Origin: Arthrobacter bambusae
GTDB lineage: Bacteria > Actinomycetota > Actinomycetes > Actinomycetales > Micrococcaceae
Direction of reading: 5' to 3'
DNA length: 64,000 nucleotides
Assembly (NCBI RefSeq): GCF_030812595.1
Contig: NZ_JAUSSZ010000002.1
Coordinates: forward strand, 186,001 to 250,000
Position 1 is the stretch's first letter, and every line of letters starts with the position of its first letter. The notes under the pieces were generated by a model. That model saw nothing but the letters and a program-made list of their open reading frames with translations. It had not been told where the DNA came from and did not search any database. The translations under genes were made by a program, and so were the position numbers. Positions 51,237 to 63,564 of this stretch are shown here, in pieces.

Positions 51237-52640
51237 TCAGTCCTGCTGCAGCGGCTTCTTGGAAGTCTCCACGGCGAAGAGGACCGCGATGAGGGAGATG
51301 ACGGCGGCCGCCACGAGGTACCAGCCGGGTGCCAGTTGGTTGTGGGTCAGGCCGATGAGGAGGGTTGCCATGAATGGAGCGGTGCCGCCAAACAGGGCGT
51401 TGGACAGATTGAAGCTGACCGCGAAGCCGCTGTAACGGACCCTCGTGGGGAAGAGCTCGGCAAGGAAGCTGGGCAGGGTGCCGTCGTTGAGGGTGAGCAT
51501 GCCGCCCAAAAGGACCTGCACCAGGACAATGACAAGGAAGTTGCCGGTATCGAGGAGCATGAAGGCAGGAACGGTCAGCACCACGAACAAAACGGAAGCA
51601 GTCATGAGCATGCGCTTGCGGCCGAAGCTATCGGATGCGATCCCCGTCAAGAAGATGAATCCGATGTAGCTGACGAGGGCAATCGTGGTGGCCAGGAACG
51701 ATTCGGCTGCACCGAAGTGAAGCTCCTCGGAGAGGTACGTCGGCATGTAGCTGAGGATCACGTAGAAGCCGACGGCGTTCAGCAGCACGGCGCCCGTCGC
51801 GATGACCAGTTGCTTGCGGTACGTCTTGAACATGGCGAAGGCCGGAGCCTTGACCGCGGTGTCTTTAGCGGCCATTTCGCGGAACGCCGGAGTGTCTTCG
51901 AGTTTGGTGCGGATGTAGCGGCCAATCAAGCCCATCGGAGCGGCCAGGAGGAAGGGCAGGCGCCAGCCCCATTCGCCGAGCTGCTCGGCGCTCAGGACCG
52001 AGCTGAGCAGTGCCGCCAGCAGGGATCCGAGCAGCAGGCCCGCCGCTGTACTTGCGGGTACGACGGCGGCATAGAGTCCGCGTCGATGGGCCGGCGCGTA
52101 TTCCACCAGGAAGGCCGAGGCACCTGCGTATTCGCCGGCTGCCGAGAAACCCTGGACCACGCGGACGAGCAGCAAGAGGATCGGCGCCATGACCCCGATG
52201 CTGTTGTAGCCGGGAATCAGGGCGATGCAGAAGGTCGCCACGGACATCAGCACGATCGACAGGGAGAGCGCCCGTTTGCGTCCGAGCCGGTCACCGATGT
52301 GGCCCCAGATGAATCCGCCCAAGGGACGGACAAAGAAGGAGACGGCAAAGACGCCAAACGTGGCGAGCAGGGCGGTCTGCCGATCCGATGCGGGGAAGAA
52401 GACGGTCGAGATAATTCCGGCAAGGTAGCCGTAGACGGCGTAGTCGAACCATTCGACGAAGTTGCCGATGAAGCTTGCGGTGATGACGCGGCGGCGGGTG
52501 TCCTTGCCGGCTGTGTTGTTGGCCGGCTTTGACGCGCCGCCCGGGGTGGCTGTTGGGTCGGGGAGGCCGCCGGATCCGCCTTTGGATCCGGCATGAGCGC
52601 TTCCCTGGGTCGCTGCCACGGAGGATGTTTCGTTTTTCAT
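51237..52640 (-). CDS. MHS family MFS transporter (ProP-like)
   Basis: A 467-aa transporter with twelve predicted membrane segments. The N-terminal FIGNFVEWFDYAVYGYLAG and GHIGDRLGRKRALSLSI are the signatures of the metabolite:H+ symporter (MHS) family, to which the betaine/proline carrier ProP belongs. The first 45 residues are a soluble Gly/Ser/Thr-rich tail. ATG 52640 is preferred over upstream in-frame starts. It lies directly before creatinase (31-base gap), so creatine or betaine is the likely substrate. Confidence 0.88.
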   Translation of the reverse strand: MKNETSSVAATQGSAHAGSKGGSGGLPDPTATPGGASKPANNTAGKDTRRRVITASFIGNFVEWFDYAVYGYLAGIISTVFFPASDRQTALLATFGVFAVSFFVRPLGGFIWGHIGDRLGRKRALSLSIVLMSVATFCIALIPGYNSIGVMAPILLLLVRVVQGFSAAGEYAGASAFLVEYAPAHRRGLYAAVVPASTAAGLLLGSLLAALLSSVLSAEQLGEWGWRLPFLLAAPMGLIGRYIRTKLEDTPAFREMAAKDTAVKAPAFAMFKTYRKQLVIATGAVLLNAVGFYVILSYMPTYLSEELHFGAAESFLATTIALVSYIGFIFLTGIASDSFGRKRMLMTASVLFVVLTVPAFMLLDTGNFLVIVLVQVLLGGMLTLNDGTLPSFLAELFPTRVRYSGFAVSFNLSNALFGGTAPFMATLLIGLTHNQLAPGWYLVAAAVISLIAVLFAVETSKKPLQQD

Positions 52641-52661
52641 GAATCCACCAAGAAATTTGGG

Positions 52662-52689
52662 GTTGCATTCAACGCAACGCTGTTGCGCC
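52662..52689 (-). promoter_or_regulatory. Overlapping GTTGC/GCAAC palindromes before the MHS transporter
   Basis: GTTGC-N7-GCAAC (52662-52678) overlaps GCAAC-GCT-GTTGC (52674-52686), 22 bases before the transporter start. A matching GCAACAGCGTTGC lies at 52809-52821. The shape suits a dimeric regulator such as the IclR protein of the cluster. Confidence 0.5.
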
Positions 52690-52808
52690 AGAATAAGTGT
52701 GTTCTGGATCACCGTCAAGAGTCTTCTTCTGAGTTCGAACCCGCGGTCGCTGAGGGTCGCAATGGGTAGCCGAAGCGACAACAAGCGAGCCGTGCTGCCA
52801 CGGCACAT

Positions 52809-52821
52809 GCAACAGCGTTGC
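52809..52821. promoter_or_regulatory. GCAAC-N3-GTTGC palindrome
   Basis: GCAACAGCGTTGC repeats the palindrome at 52674-52686 in reverse orientation, about 120 bases apart, both upstream of the transporter-creatinase pair. Confidence 0.4.
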
Positions 52822-52859
52822 GCACGGTGAGTAATGAGATTTATTCAGACGCAAACAAA

Positions 52860-52893
52860 GAAGCTCCCCGGATCCGTGGATCCGGGGAGCTTC
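52860..52893 (-). terminator. Terminator of the betaine ABC transporter operon
   Basis: A perfect 16-bp stem (GAAGCTCCCCGGATCC and complement) with a 2-nt loop lies 24 bases after the stop of the binding-protein gene and is followed on the minus strand by TTTGTTTG. Confidence 0.85.
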
Positions 52894-52916
52894 CAGGTGT
52901 GGAGCTGGTTCAGGGG

Positions 52917-53891
52917 CTATTTGAGCCAGGCAGCCACCACATCGGGGTGGGCATCGACCCATTTCTTGGCGGCGGCGTCCGGCTTCATCCCGCCCTGGAT
53001 GTCCGTTGCGACCGAGTTCTGGTCCGCGTTGGTCCACGAGAAAGCCTTGAGCAGTTTGGCGGCGGGCGAGCCGCTGTCCGCGAACTTCTTGGCCATCACT
53101 TTGTTCAGTTTGTAATCGGGGTAGTCACAGGCGACCTTTTCGGCGTCGGCATCGCAGCCCGGGGTGTAGGCGGGCAGGCTGACCTTCTTGAGGGGAACCT
53201 CGGAAAGGAACCATTGCGGTTCATAGAAGTACCCCAAGAGCGGCGTCTTGTTCTTCTCCGCCGAACGGAACGACTGGATCAAGGCTGCTTCCGAGCCAGA
53301 GAAGACCACTTTGTAGTTGAGGCCGAGGTTCTTGACGAGGGCTTCGTCGTTGGTAACGAACGCCGGGTCGCCGTCCAGTACCTGGCCCTTGCCGCCCGAT
53401 TCGGATGTGGCCAGGAGGGACGCATACTTGTTCAGGTTCTTGCTGTCCAGGATGTCCGGGTACTTCTGGACCATCCATGGTGGGACATACCAGCCGATAT
53501 GCCCTTCATTGCCCGTGGGGCCGGCATCCACCGCTACTTTCTGATCCGTGATGTACTGCTTTGCGAGGTCCTCGTGGCCCCAGTTCTCCAGGATGACGTC
53601 GACCTCGCCGGAGCCGAAGCCCTGCCAGGAAATCTGTTCCGACAGGTCCTTTTGTACGACGGTGCAACCGAGCTTGTTTTGGGCTACGTAGCTGTAGACG
53701 GCCGCATTTGCCGTGTAGCCCACCCACGCGTTGAGGGCCACGTTGACGGTTCCGCAGGGGGCGCTCGAAGCACCGGCCGCGGCCGCCTGATTTACTGTCG
53801 CGCCGCCGCAGCCGGCAAGCAAAAGGGCCGCGGCCACGGTTCCGGCGAGCGTGGGAATTGTTCGTTTCAACAGCAGTCCAGCTTTACTCAT
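52917..53891 (-). CDS. Glycine betaine/choline ABC transporter substrate-binding lipoprotein
   Basis: A 324-aa OpuAC-type binding protein. Signal peptide with lipobox LAGC (Cys28), then NVALNAWVGYTANAAVYSYVA, the aromatic-rich GHIGWYVPPWM and LLGYFYEPQWFL typical of betaine-binding pockets, and a C-terminal DAAAKKWVDAHPDVVAAWL. AAGGAG precedes the ATG. It is the last gene of the transporter set (ATPase, permease, binding protein). Confidence 0.92.
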   Translation of the reverse strand: MSKAGLLLKRTIPTLAGTVAAALLLAGCGGATVNQAAAAGASSAPCGTVNVALNAWVGYTANAAVYSYVAQNKLGCTVVQKDLSEQISWQGFGSGEVDVILENWGHEDLAKQYITDQKVAVDAGPTGNEGHIGWYVPPWMVQKYPDILDSKNLNKYASLLATSESGGKGQVLDGDPAFVTNDEALVKNLGLNYKVVFSGSEAALIQSFRSAEKNKTPLLGYFYEPQWFLSEVPLKKVSLPAYTPGCDADAEKVACDYPDYKLNKVMAKKFADSGSPAAKLLKAFSWTNADQNSVATDIQGGMKPDAAAKKWVDAHPDVVAAWLK

Positions 53892-53934
53892 GGTGGGGTC
53901 TCCTTGGTGGGGCAGTGCGTGAGTGTCAGAGCCG

Positions 53935-55968
53935 TTAGTGGGCAGGTGATTTTGCTGAGGGGACTTTACGGACGGGGTGTGCAGCGGCAGCCTGCGTCAT
54001 GCGGTCCAACAGGATGCCGAGGAAGACGATGGCCAGGCCTGCGGCGAGGCCCTTGCCGAACAGCGAACTTTGGACAAAGCCGGCGACGACGTCGTACCCG
54101 AGGCCACCTGCTCCGACCAGAGCACCGACGACCACCATGGCGAGGACGTAGATCAAGCCCTGGTTGGCGGCAAGGGCCAGGGATTGCCGTGCCATGGGCA
54201 GCTGGACCTTGGTGATGACCTGCCAGGGGGTCGAACCGCTGGATACCGCAGCTTCCATGACAGTCGGAGAAATTGCGGCGATGCCGTCGGCCGCGATCTT
54301 GATGGCCACGGGCGCCGCGTAGATGATGCCCGCGATGATGGCGGTGAACCGGGTTGCGCCGAAGAGGCCCAGGAACGGAACGAGGTAAACAAATGCAGGC
54401 ATGGTCTGTCCCGCGTCAAGCATGGGCCGCATGAGCTGGTCCACTTTGTTGGACCTGCCCATGGCCACGCCGAAGATGACGCCCAGGACCATGACCACCG
54501 CGGTGGCAACGAGGGTCCCGGCCAGGGTGACCATGGCATCGCTCCACAGGCCCAGATAGATGATCACGGCCAAGCACGATGCCGCGACCGCAGCCAGCTT
54601 CCAGCCGCCGAGCGCAAAAGCCGCCACGACGATCACGGCGACCAGGAGGTAGAACGGGGTTTCCGTGAGAAGCGATTGGAAAGGATTGAGGATCCCGTTG
54701 GTGACTGCCTCGCGGAAGGACACTGTGAACAGGAAGAGGTTGGTCTGCAACCACTCGCTCGCGGAGCTCACTCCGCTGACGATGGCCGGGCCAACGTTGA
54801 GCTCCTTCGGGAAGGCAGCGGCCCAAAGCATCGTGCGGGACAACTGGACCGCGGCGAGTACCACCAGCAGCGTCGCTGCCAGCAAAATGTACCGGGTTCG
54901 CCGCGAGATCCGGCGTTTGCGGTTTGCTCCGGGTTCTGCACGCCGGCTGGCGGCCGTGGTCACCCGGTCCAGCACAATGGCCAGGAGGACGATCGACAGT
55001 CCGGCGTTAACCGCCGTGCCGACGTCGAGCGACTGAAGGGCGCGGATTACCACCTGTCCCAGCCCGGGTGCTGCGATCAGCGCCGCGATGGTCACCATGG
55101 ACAGCGCAGCCATGGTGCTTTGGTTGATCCCCATCACGATGGTGCGCCGGGCGAGCGGGAGCTGAAGGGTGACGAGGCGCTGCCAACCGGTGGTTCCCAA
55201 GGAATCGGAGGCTTCGCGGGTGTTTTCCGGGATGCATCGGATGCCATGCGCCGTCAGTCGGATGACGGGAGGCGCCGCATAGATCACGGTGGCGATCACG
55301 GCGGAGGCGGGCCCGATCAGGAAGATGAGGGCCAGCGGTGCAAGGTAGACGAAGGTGGGCAGTGTCTGCATGAAGTCCAGGACCGGAGTGATCAGCTTGG
55401 CAACCCGGCCATAGACTCCTGCCAGGACTCCAAGGGGTATGCCGACAGCCAAGGTGAACAGCACGGCCGTGAGTACGAGGGCGAAGGTGTAGGCGGCTTC
55501 CGTGAACAGCCCTTGAAGGCCAAAGAACACGAAGACGGCTGCTGTCAGCAGCGCCACGCGGGCGTTGCCCACCGCGAAGGCGATCCAGCCAAGCAGCGCG
55601 ACGGTTCCCAGCCAGCCGATTTCAGGCAGGCGAAGCCCGATGCTGCTGGCGGCGAAAATGCCGATGAACAGGTTTGCGACGGCGTCGACGGCGGCCCGGA
55701 GGGGCGTGAAAACATACTGGAAGACGGGATTGTCGGCCCGGTTTGAGGCTACCCAGGCATTGAATTGGTTGAGGGAGCGGTGGAGGTCGGTGAGCTCCGA
55801 CGCCGGAAGCGTGAGGGTCGCCGTGCCGTGGAGGAACACGAATCCAAGGAGCCAGACGACGCCGGCCCCGCCCAGGAGCAGGGTGCGGCGGCTGAGCCGC
55901 TTGCGCGGTGCGCGGACGGAAACGGGGCCGGTCTGAACCGGGGCGCGATCGCGAACGAGTGTGGACAT
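53935..55968 (-). CDS. Fused double permease of a betaine ABC transporter
   Basis: A 677-aa membrane protein made of two ProW/OpuAB-like permease domains in one chain. Each has its own ATPase-contact segment: EASDSLGTTGWQRLVTLQLPLA (about 265-290) and AAVSSGSTPWQVITKVQLP (about 580-600), and each repeats the motif LDxxQTxPxFVYLxP. Usual family members have one domain and dimerise. ATG 55968 overlaps the ATPase stop by one base. A small N-terminal extension and a long first loop (LTDLHRSLNQFNAWV) are also present. Confidence 0.9.
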   Translation of the reverse strand: MSTLVRDRAPVQTGPVSVRAPRKRLSRRTLLLGGAGVVWLLGFVFLHGTATLTLPASELTDLHRSLNQFNAWVASNRADNPVFQYVFTPLRAAVDAVANLFIGIFAASSIGLRLPEIGWLGTVALLGWIAFAVGNARVALLTAAVFVFFGLQGLFTEAAYTFALVLTAVLFTLAVGIPLGVLAGVYGRVAKLITPVLDFMQTLPTFVYLAPLALIFLIGPASAVIATVIYAAPPVIRLTAHGIRCIPENTREASDSLGTTGWQRLVTLQLPLARRTIVMGINQSTMAALSMVTIAALIAAPGLGQVVIRALQSLDVGTAVNAGLSIVLLAIVLDRVTTAASRRAEPGANRKRRISRRTRYILLAATLLVVLAAVQLSRTMLWAAAFPKELNVGPAIVSGVSSASEWLQTNLFLFTVSFREAVTNGILNPFQSLLTETPFYLLVAVIVVAAFALGGWKLAAVAASCLAVIIYLGLWSDAMVTLAGTLVATAVVMVLGVIFGVAMGRSNKVDQLMRPMLDAGQTMPAFVYLVPFLGLFGATRFTAIIAGIIYAAPVAIKIAADGIAAISPTVMEAAVSSGSTPWQVITKVQLPMARQSLALAANQGLIYVLAMVVVGALVGAGGLGYDVVAGFVQSSLFGKGLAAGLAIVFLGILLDRMTQAAAAHPVRKVPSAKSPAH

Positions 55969-57002
55969 CACGCCGCAACTTCCGTGCTGCGGATGACGGA
56001 CAAGATGCTGTCGCGGTCGATCTGGCCGGTGATCTTGCCGGAGTCTTCCACGAGGACGGGGCACGATGAGTTCATGACCGTGGGGATGGCGTCGCGGATA
56101 ATTGTGCCTGCGCTCAGGACGGGAGCGTCAGCGGGAGTGCCGAATGCCAAGGGATCGGTAATCCACTTGAGCGTCAGGACATCGGCACGGGGTACTTCGG
56201 AGACGAAATCGGCGATGTACTTGTCCGCCGGTGATCCGACGAGGTCATCGCCGGTGCCGCACTGGACGGTCTCCCCGTTCCGCATGATCAAGATGCGATC
56301 CCCGAGTTTGAGCGCCTCGGACAGGTCGTGGGTGACGAACACCATCGTCTTGCCCATCTCTTTGTGCAGCCGGATGACCTCGGCCTGCATATCGCGCCGG
56401 ATGAGTGGGTCCAAGGCCGAGAACGGTTCGTCAAAGAGGATGGTGTCCGGATCGCCCGCCAAGGCGCGGCCCAGCCCGACGCGCTGCTGCATCCCGCCGG
56501 AGAGCTGGTCCGGAAAGTGCTGTTCGTAGCCCTTCAGCCCCACGAGTTCGATGATTTCGCGGGACTTGGCGTAGCGCTCGTTTTTCGCCGTGCCGCGGAT
56601 CTGCAGCCCGTAGGACACGTTGTCCAGGACGGTGCGGTGCGGCAGCAGGCCGAAATGCTGGAAAACCATGGACATCTTCCGCCGGCGCAGTTCCCGGAGC
56701 TCGGTGGTTCCGGCCTCCAGCACGTCTTTGCCGTCCACGAGGACGCTCCCCGAGGTCGGTTCGATCAGCCGGGTCAGGCAGCGGATGAGAGTGGACTTTC
56801 CGGACCCGGACAAGCCCATGACCACGAACACCTCGCCCTTGGCGACGTCGAAGTTCATGTCCCGCACGGCCGCATTGCAGCCGGTCCGTTCAAGCAATTC
56901 GGCCGAGCTCAAAGCCGAGAGTTCGGGGTCCTTGGGGATCTTTTCACCTCCGGGACCGAAAACCTTCCAGAGGTTGCGCACTGATATGTCAGGACTGCTC
57001 AT
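55968..57002 (-). CDS. Glycine betaine/choline ABC transporter ATP-binding protein
   Basis: A 344-aa ProV/OpuAA-type ATPase: Walker [11 protein letters not shown]-loop [12 protein letters not shown], signature LSGGMQQR, Walker [14 protein letters not shown] and switch [10 protein letters not shown]-terminal CBS-like region (about 270-344) could sense ionic strength as in OpuA. The start is ATG 57002, overlapping the betB stop (ATGA). The overlap with the dehydrogenase gene shows uptake and oxidation are made together. Confidence 0.93.
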   Translation of the reverse strand: MSSPDISVRNLWKVFGPGGEKIPKDPELSALSSAELLERTGCNAAVRDMNFDVAKGEVFVVMGLSGSGKSTLIRCLTRLIEPTSGSVLVDGKDVLEAGTTELRELRRRKMSMVFQHFGLLPHRTVLDNVSYGLQIRGTAKNERYAKSREIIELVGLKGYEQHFPDQLSGGMQQRVGLGRALAGDPDTILFDEPFSALDPLIRRDMQAEVIRLHKEMGKTMVFVTHDLSEALKLGDRILIMRNGETVQCGTGDDLVGSPADKYIADFVSEVPRADVLTLKWITDPLAFGTPADAPVLSAGTIIRDAIPTVMNSSCPVLVEDSGKITGQIDRDSILSVIRSTEVAA

Positions 57003-58519
57003 TGCTGTACTCCTGCCGGTGAAGGCTCGAACCAATGGCTGGGCCCGGGGCTGATGTTTTGCCAGATGTGCTTTGTTTCTCGGTATTCGGCCAAGCCCGC
57101 TAGCCCCAATTCACGGCCGTTGCCTGACTGTCCAAAGCCGCCCCACTCGGCCTGTGGAACGTAAGGGTGGTAGTCGTTGATCCAGACCGTTCCGTGGCGC
57201 AGCGCTTCAGAGACCCGCTGGGCCTTCGAAGCGTCCGTTGTCCACACGGCACCGGCCAGCCCGTAGACGGTGTCGTTGGCCAGCCGGACGGCCTCTTCCT
57301 CGGTAGTGAACGTTTCCACGGTCATGACGGGGCCGAAGGATTCCTCCTGGACCACGCGCATCGAGGTATTGCACCCGTCCAACACGGTAGGCGGGTAGAA
57401 ACTGCCGCTGGCCAGCTCCGGGCTGTCCGGAATGAACCCCCCGCACAACAGCACGGCGCCCTCCGCAACCCCGGCCCGCACGTAGGCGTGGACCTTTTCC
57501 CGGTGGGCCGTGGAGATCAGCGGACCCGTCTGGGCTTCCTGGTCGAAGGGGCCGCCCAGCCGGATCCCGCGTGCACGGCGGACCACTTCGGCCACGAACT
57601 CCTCGTGAATGGACTCTTCGACGATGAGCCGGGCCCCGGCCGAGCAGACCTGGCCGGAATTAAGGAAGACGGCAGTCAAGGCGTTGTCGATAGCGGCCTG
57701 CCGGTCGGCGTCGGCGAATACGACGTTCGGGTTCTTGCCGCCGAGCTCAAGTGCCACGCGCTTGACCGTCTGCGCCGCAGCCACCATGATCCGTTTGCCG
57801 GTTTCCAGGCCGCCCGTAAAGGAGACAAGGTCGACCCGCGGATCAGAGCTCAGTACAGCCCCTGCTTCCGGTCCCGTTCCCGTCACGAGGTTCGCAACGC
57901 CGTCGGGCACTCCGGCTTCCCGCAGCGTGTCCATGAGCAGGATGGACGTGGACGGCGTCAACTCGCTGGGCTTGAGCACAAAGGTGTTCCCGGCGAGCAG
58001 TGCCGGCGCAACCTTCCATGATGCCTGCAGGAGGGGATAGTTCCACGGCGTGATGAGGCCACAGACTCCCACCGGTGCGTGGACCACCCGGCTGATGGCG
58101 CCTGGCCGGCCTGTATCGATCACGCGGCCCGCGTCCGTGCCTGCCACGCTGCCGTAGTAGCGGAAGCAGGCTATGACGTCGTCGATGTCATATTCGGCTT
58201 CTATCAGTCGCTTGCCGGTATCAAGGGCTTCCGCCGCTGCGTATCCGGTCTTGTCCCGCTGCAGCAGCTCGGCCACGCGGAGCAGGATGGCGCCGCGTTC
58301 CAGTTCCGGCGTGCTTGGCCAGCGGCCGTCGTCGAATGCTTTCCGGGCGCTCGCCACCGCGGCCTCGGCATCGGCTGAGGTGCACTCCGCGACGTCGGCA
58401 ACGTGCGTGCCGTCTGCAGGGCAGCTAATGCTGCGGATGCCTCCGCCGGACTCGCGCCAGGCGCCGTCGATGTAGCTGCCGCGGACCGTGTGGATCTGCG
58501 AAAGTTGTGGGCTGTTCAT
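56999..58519 (-). CDS. betB: Betaine-aldehyde dehydrogenase
   Basis: An NAD+-dependent aldehyde dehydrogenase (506 aa) oxidising betaine aldehyde to glycine betaine. [20 protein letters not shown], the general-base segment [15 protein letters not shown], the catalytic Cys in [12 protein letters not shown] and the C-terminal [20 protein letters not shown] are as expected for BADH. AAGGAG precedes the ATG. It lies 8 bases downstream of betA and overlaps the transporter ATPase gene. Confidence 0.92.
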   Translation of the reverse strand: MNSPQLSQIHTVRGSYIDGAWRESGGGIRSISCPADGTHVADVAECTSADAEAAVASARKAFDDGRWPSTPELERGAILLRVAELLQRDKTGYAAAEALDTGKRLIEAEYDIDDVIACFRYYGSVAGTDAGRVIDTGRPGAISRVVHAPVGVCGLITPWNYPLLQASWKVAPALLAGNTFVLKPSELTPSTSILLMDTLREAGVPDGVANLVTGTGPEAGAVLSSDPRVDLVSFTGGLETGKRIMVAAAQTVKRVALELGGKNPNVVFADADRQAAIDNALTAVFLNSGQVCSAGARLIVEESIHEEFVAEVVRRARGIRLGGPFDQEAQTGPLISTAHREKVHAYVRAGVAEGAVLLCGGFIPDSPELASGSFYPPTVLDGCNTSMRVVQEESFGPVMTVETFTTEEEAVRLANDTVYGLAGAVWTTDASKAQRVSEALRHGTVWINDYHPYVPQAEWGGFGQSGNGRELGLAGLAEYRETKHIWQNISPGPSHWFEPSPAGVQQ

Positions 58520-58527
58520 GCCGCTCC

Positions 58528-60270
58528 TTAGTTCCTTGCCGAAGTGGCCTCGGGCTTGCTTTCCAGGCTGTCCGGGACCGGCCCGTCTGCGCCCGGGGCC
58601 GCGCCGTGCCGGTAGAACTCGGCGGCGATCGGCGCGAGGGGTTCGCGGCCCTGGATCAAGTCCGCGGCTTTCTCGGCGAGCATCATGACTGGTGCGTAGA
58701 TGTTGCCGTTGGTCACATAGGGCATTGCCGAAGCATCAGCCACGCGCAGGCCCGAGGTGCCGTGGACCCGCATGCTGAGCGGGTCCACCACGGCCATGGG
58801 ATCTGTGGCCGGACCCATCTTGGCCGTGCAGGAAGGGTGCAGGGCGGTTTCCGCGTCGCGGGCAACCCAGTCGAGGATTTCCTCGTCTGTCTGGACAGTT
58901 GGACCCGGGGAGAGCTCGCCGCCATTGAAAGGCGCCATGGCAGACTGCTCCAGGATGTTCCGGGAAATCCGGATGGCTTCTACCCACTCGCGCCGGTCCT
59001 GGTCCGTGGAGAGGTAATTGAACTTCATGGAGGGGTGGACTTTTGGATCCGTGGAGGTGATCTTCAGGCTGCCGCGGGCGTCGGAATACATGGGCCCGAT
59101 GTGCACTTGGTAGCCATGCTTTGCGTCGGCCTTCTGGCCGTCGTAGCGGACTGCCACCGGTAGGAAGTGGAACATCAGGTTGGGGTAGGCAACATCCTCG
59201 TTGGAGCGCACGAAGCCGCCCCCTTCGAAGTGGTTGGTGGCTGCGGGCCCCTTGCGTCCGAACAGCCACTGCAGGCCGATCCACGGATAGCGCCACAGGC
59301 TCAGGCTCGGCTGCATGGACACCGGCTGGGTGCAGGCGTGCTGGATGTAGACCTCCAGATGGTCCTGGAGGTTTTCGCCAACGCCGGGGAGGTCGACCAC
59401 GGGCCTGATTCCGAGGGACTTGAGATGCGTGGCGTCCCCGATCCCGGACAACTGCAGGAGCTGCGGGGTGTTGATGGCTCCTCCGCACAGGATGACTTCC
59501 TGGGCGTCCACGCTGCGCTGCTTGCCGTTGCGTCGGTAGCTGACTCCCGTAGCCCTGACTCCGGTAGTACCAGTGCCGTCGAAGTTGATCTTGGATACGA
59601 GTGCCCGGGTCCGCACGGTGAGGTTGGGACGGTCGAGGTGCGGCCGCAAGTAGGCGCGGGAGGCGGAGAGGCGCTGGCCTTTGTGGACATTGCGGTCAAA
59701 GGGGCCGAAGCCCTCCTGCCGGTATCCGTTGACATCGTTGGTCCGTGCGAAGCCGGCTTGCTCCGCGGCGCGGAAGAAGGCTTGGAAGAGGGGATTTCGC
59801 GCCGGGCCGCGTTCGAGGACCAGCGGTCCGTTGTGCCCCCGCAGCTCATCGCCGGGATCGGCCGCGAGCGCGGTTTCCATGCGGTTGAAGTACGGGAGGC
59901 AGTGGGCGAAGTCCCACGTTTCCATCCCGGCGTCGGCTCCCCAGCGTTCGTAGTCCAAAGGATTGCCGCGTTGGAAGATCATGCCGTTGATGGAGCTGGA
60001 TCCCCCCAGGACCTTGCCGCGGGTGTGGGCGATCCGGCGTCCATGCATGTGCGGCTCGGGGTCGGATTGGTAGCGCCAGTCGTAGAACCTGTTCCCGCTG
60101 GGGAAGGTAAGCGCGGCGGGCATCTGGATGAAGAGGTCCCAGGGATAGTCGCTGCGGCCGGCCTCCAGGACCAGGACGGTCTTGGTGCCATCGGCGCTCA
60201 GCCTGTCCGCCAGGACCGACCCGGCGCTTCCGCCACCCACAATGACGTAGTCAAACTTTTCGTTGGCCAT
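58528..60270 (-). CDS. betA: Choline dehydrogenase (GMC oxidoreductase)
   Basis: A flavoprotein (580 aa) oxidising choline to betaine aldehyde. FAD-binding [14 protein letters not shown] at the N-terminus, [21 protein letters not shown], and the C-terminal active site with His in [11 protein letters not shown] and Asn in [21 protein letters not shown] are intact. AAAGGAG precedes the ATG. Length is slightly above typical BetA because of a short Ala/Pro tail. It is followed directly by betB. Confidence 0.92.
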   Translation of the reverse strand: MANEKFDYVIVGGGSAGSVLADRLSADGTKTVLVLEAGRSDYPWDLFIQMPAALTFPSGNRFYDWRYQSDPEPHMHGRRIAHTRGKVLGGSSSINGMIFQRGNPLDYERWGADAGMETWDFAHCLPYFNRMETALAADPGDELRGHNGPLVLERGPARNPLFQAFFRAAEQAGFARTNDVNGYRQEGFGPFDRNVHKGQRLSASRAYLRPHLDRPNLTVRTRALVSKINFDGTGTTGVRATGVSYRRNGKQRSVDAQEVILCGGAINTPQLLQLSGIGDATHLKSLGIRPVVDLPGVGENLQDHLEVYIQHACTQPVSMQPSLSLWRYPWIGLQWLFGRKGPAATNHFEGGGFVRSNEDVAYPNLMFHFLPVAVRYDGQKADAKHGYQVHIGPMYSDARGSLKITSTDPKVHPSMKFNYLSTDQDRREWVEAIRISRNILEQSAMAPFNGGELSPGPTVQTDEEILDWVARDAETALHPSCTAKMGPATDPMAVVDPLSMRVHGTSGLRVADASAMPYVTNGNIYAPVMMLAEKAADLIQGREPLAPIAAEFYRHGAAPGADGPVPDSLESKPEATSARN

Positions 60271-60324
60271 TAGTTGAACTCCTTTGAAGTGATCCCCATT
60301 GCTGTGTCCGGTAGCCGGAGAGAG

Positions 60325-62922
<2,598 letters not shown>

Positions 62923-62964
62923 TCAGCACCCGTGCTGGCAATGCCGGAACAACGGGGAAGGGCC

Positions 62965-63315
62965 CTAGACGTGGCCGTCGACGGTCAAGCCAGGTGGAAG
63001 GTTGGGGGTGTCTTCGGATTCTTTGACCATGATCTGGCCATCCACTACGAGGACTTCGTGGACCCTGACGGGCAACTTGGCGGGAGGCGCGTCGGCGGCT
63101 CCCGTGCGGAGATTGAACTTTGAAGCATGAAGGGGGCACTCCACCCAGCAGTCCTCTACCCAGCCGTCGGCGAGGGAGGCGTCTTGGTGGGTGCAGGTGT
63201 CGTCGAGTGCGAAGAGTTCGCCCTCTTCGGTGTGAAACACGGCAATGGGCGGAGACGTCTCGAGTCGAATCGCGTCCCCCGGAGCCAACGAGCTGAGCGG
63301 GCAAGCACTGTGCAT
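62965..63315 (-). CDS. Rieske-type [2Fe-2S] ferredoxin
   Basis: A 116-aa soluble Rieske protein. Cluster ligands are C41-x-H43 (TCTHQDA) and C60-x2-H63 (ECPLHAS). Length and lack of a membrane segment indicate a ferredoxin feeding an oxygenase. AGAAGG precedes the ATG. It is upstream of the dimethylglycine oxidase and divergent from a flavin reductase (63565), so the two would be the electron chain for a Rieske monooxygenase such as a betaine demethylase, expected outside this window. Confidence 0.92.
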   Translation of the reverse strand: MHSACPLSSLAPGDAIRLETSPPIAVFHTEEGELFALDDTCTHQDASLADGWVEDCWVECPLHASKFNLRTGAADAPPAKLPVRVHEVLVVDGQIMVKESEDTPNLPPGLTVDGHV

Positions 63316-63509
63316 CTCACGAACCTTCTTTCACCGGACTGGTCAAAACCTGTGGAGCGGTTGTCTCATGATCAACGCTGATCACAATACGCAACAGAGT
63401 GATCGACATCACAGCACCTTGTCAAGGGGTTCAATTTCTTACGCAGATTCCTTGACATGGGATGTGAAGTAGGTCACGCTGTTTCGCATAATGAAGCCTG
63501 TTGCAGATC

Positions 63510-63529
63510 GCGCAATAAACGTATTGCGC
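63510..63529. promoter_or_regulatory. Palindrome GCGCAATA-N4-TATTGCGC between divergent genes
   Basis: A perfect 8-bp inverted repeat with a 4-base spacer lies 35 bases before the reductase start. The 249-base gap also contains GCAACAG (63390) and CTGTTGCAG (63499), related to the GCAAC/GTTGC palindromes at 52.7-52.8 kb. A candidate operator for the cluster regulator. Confidence 0.55.
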
Positions 63530-63564
63530 AATAAGCAGGCGAACGGCTCTGCGAGGAGGAAGCC

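Noticed and set aside
63316..63564. Glycine riboswitch before the betaine/sarcosine genes
   Set aside because: The gap shows palindromic operator-like repeats, but not the paired aptamer pattern I would expect.
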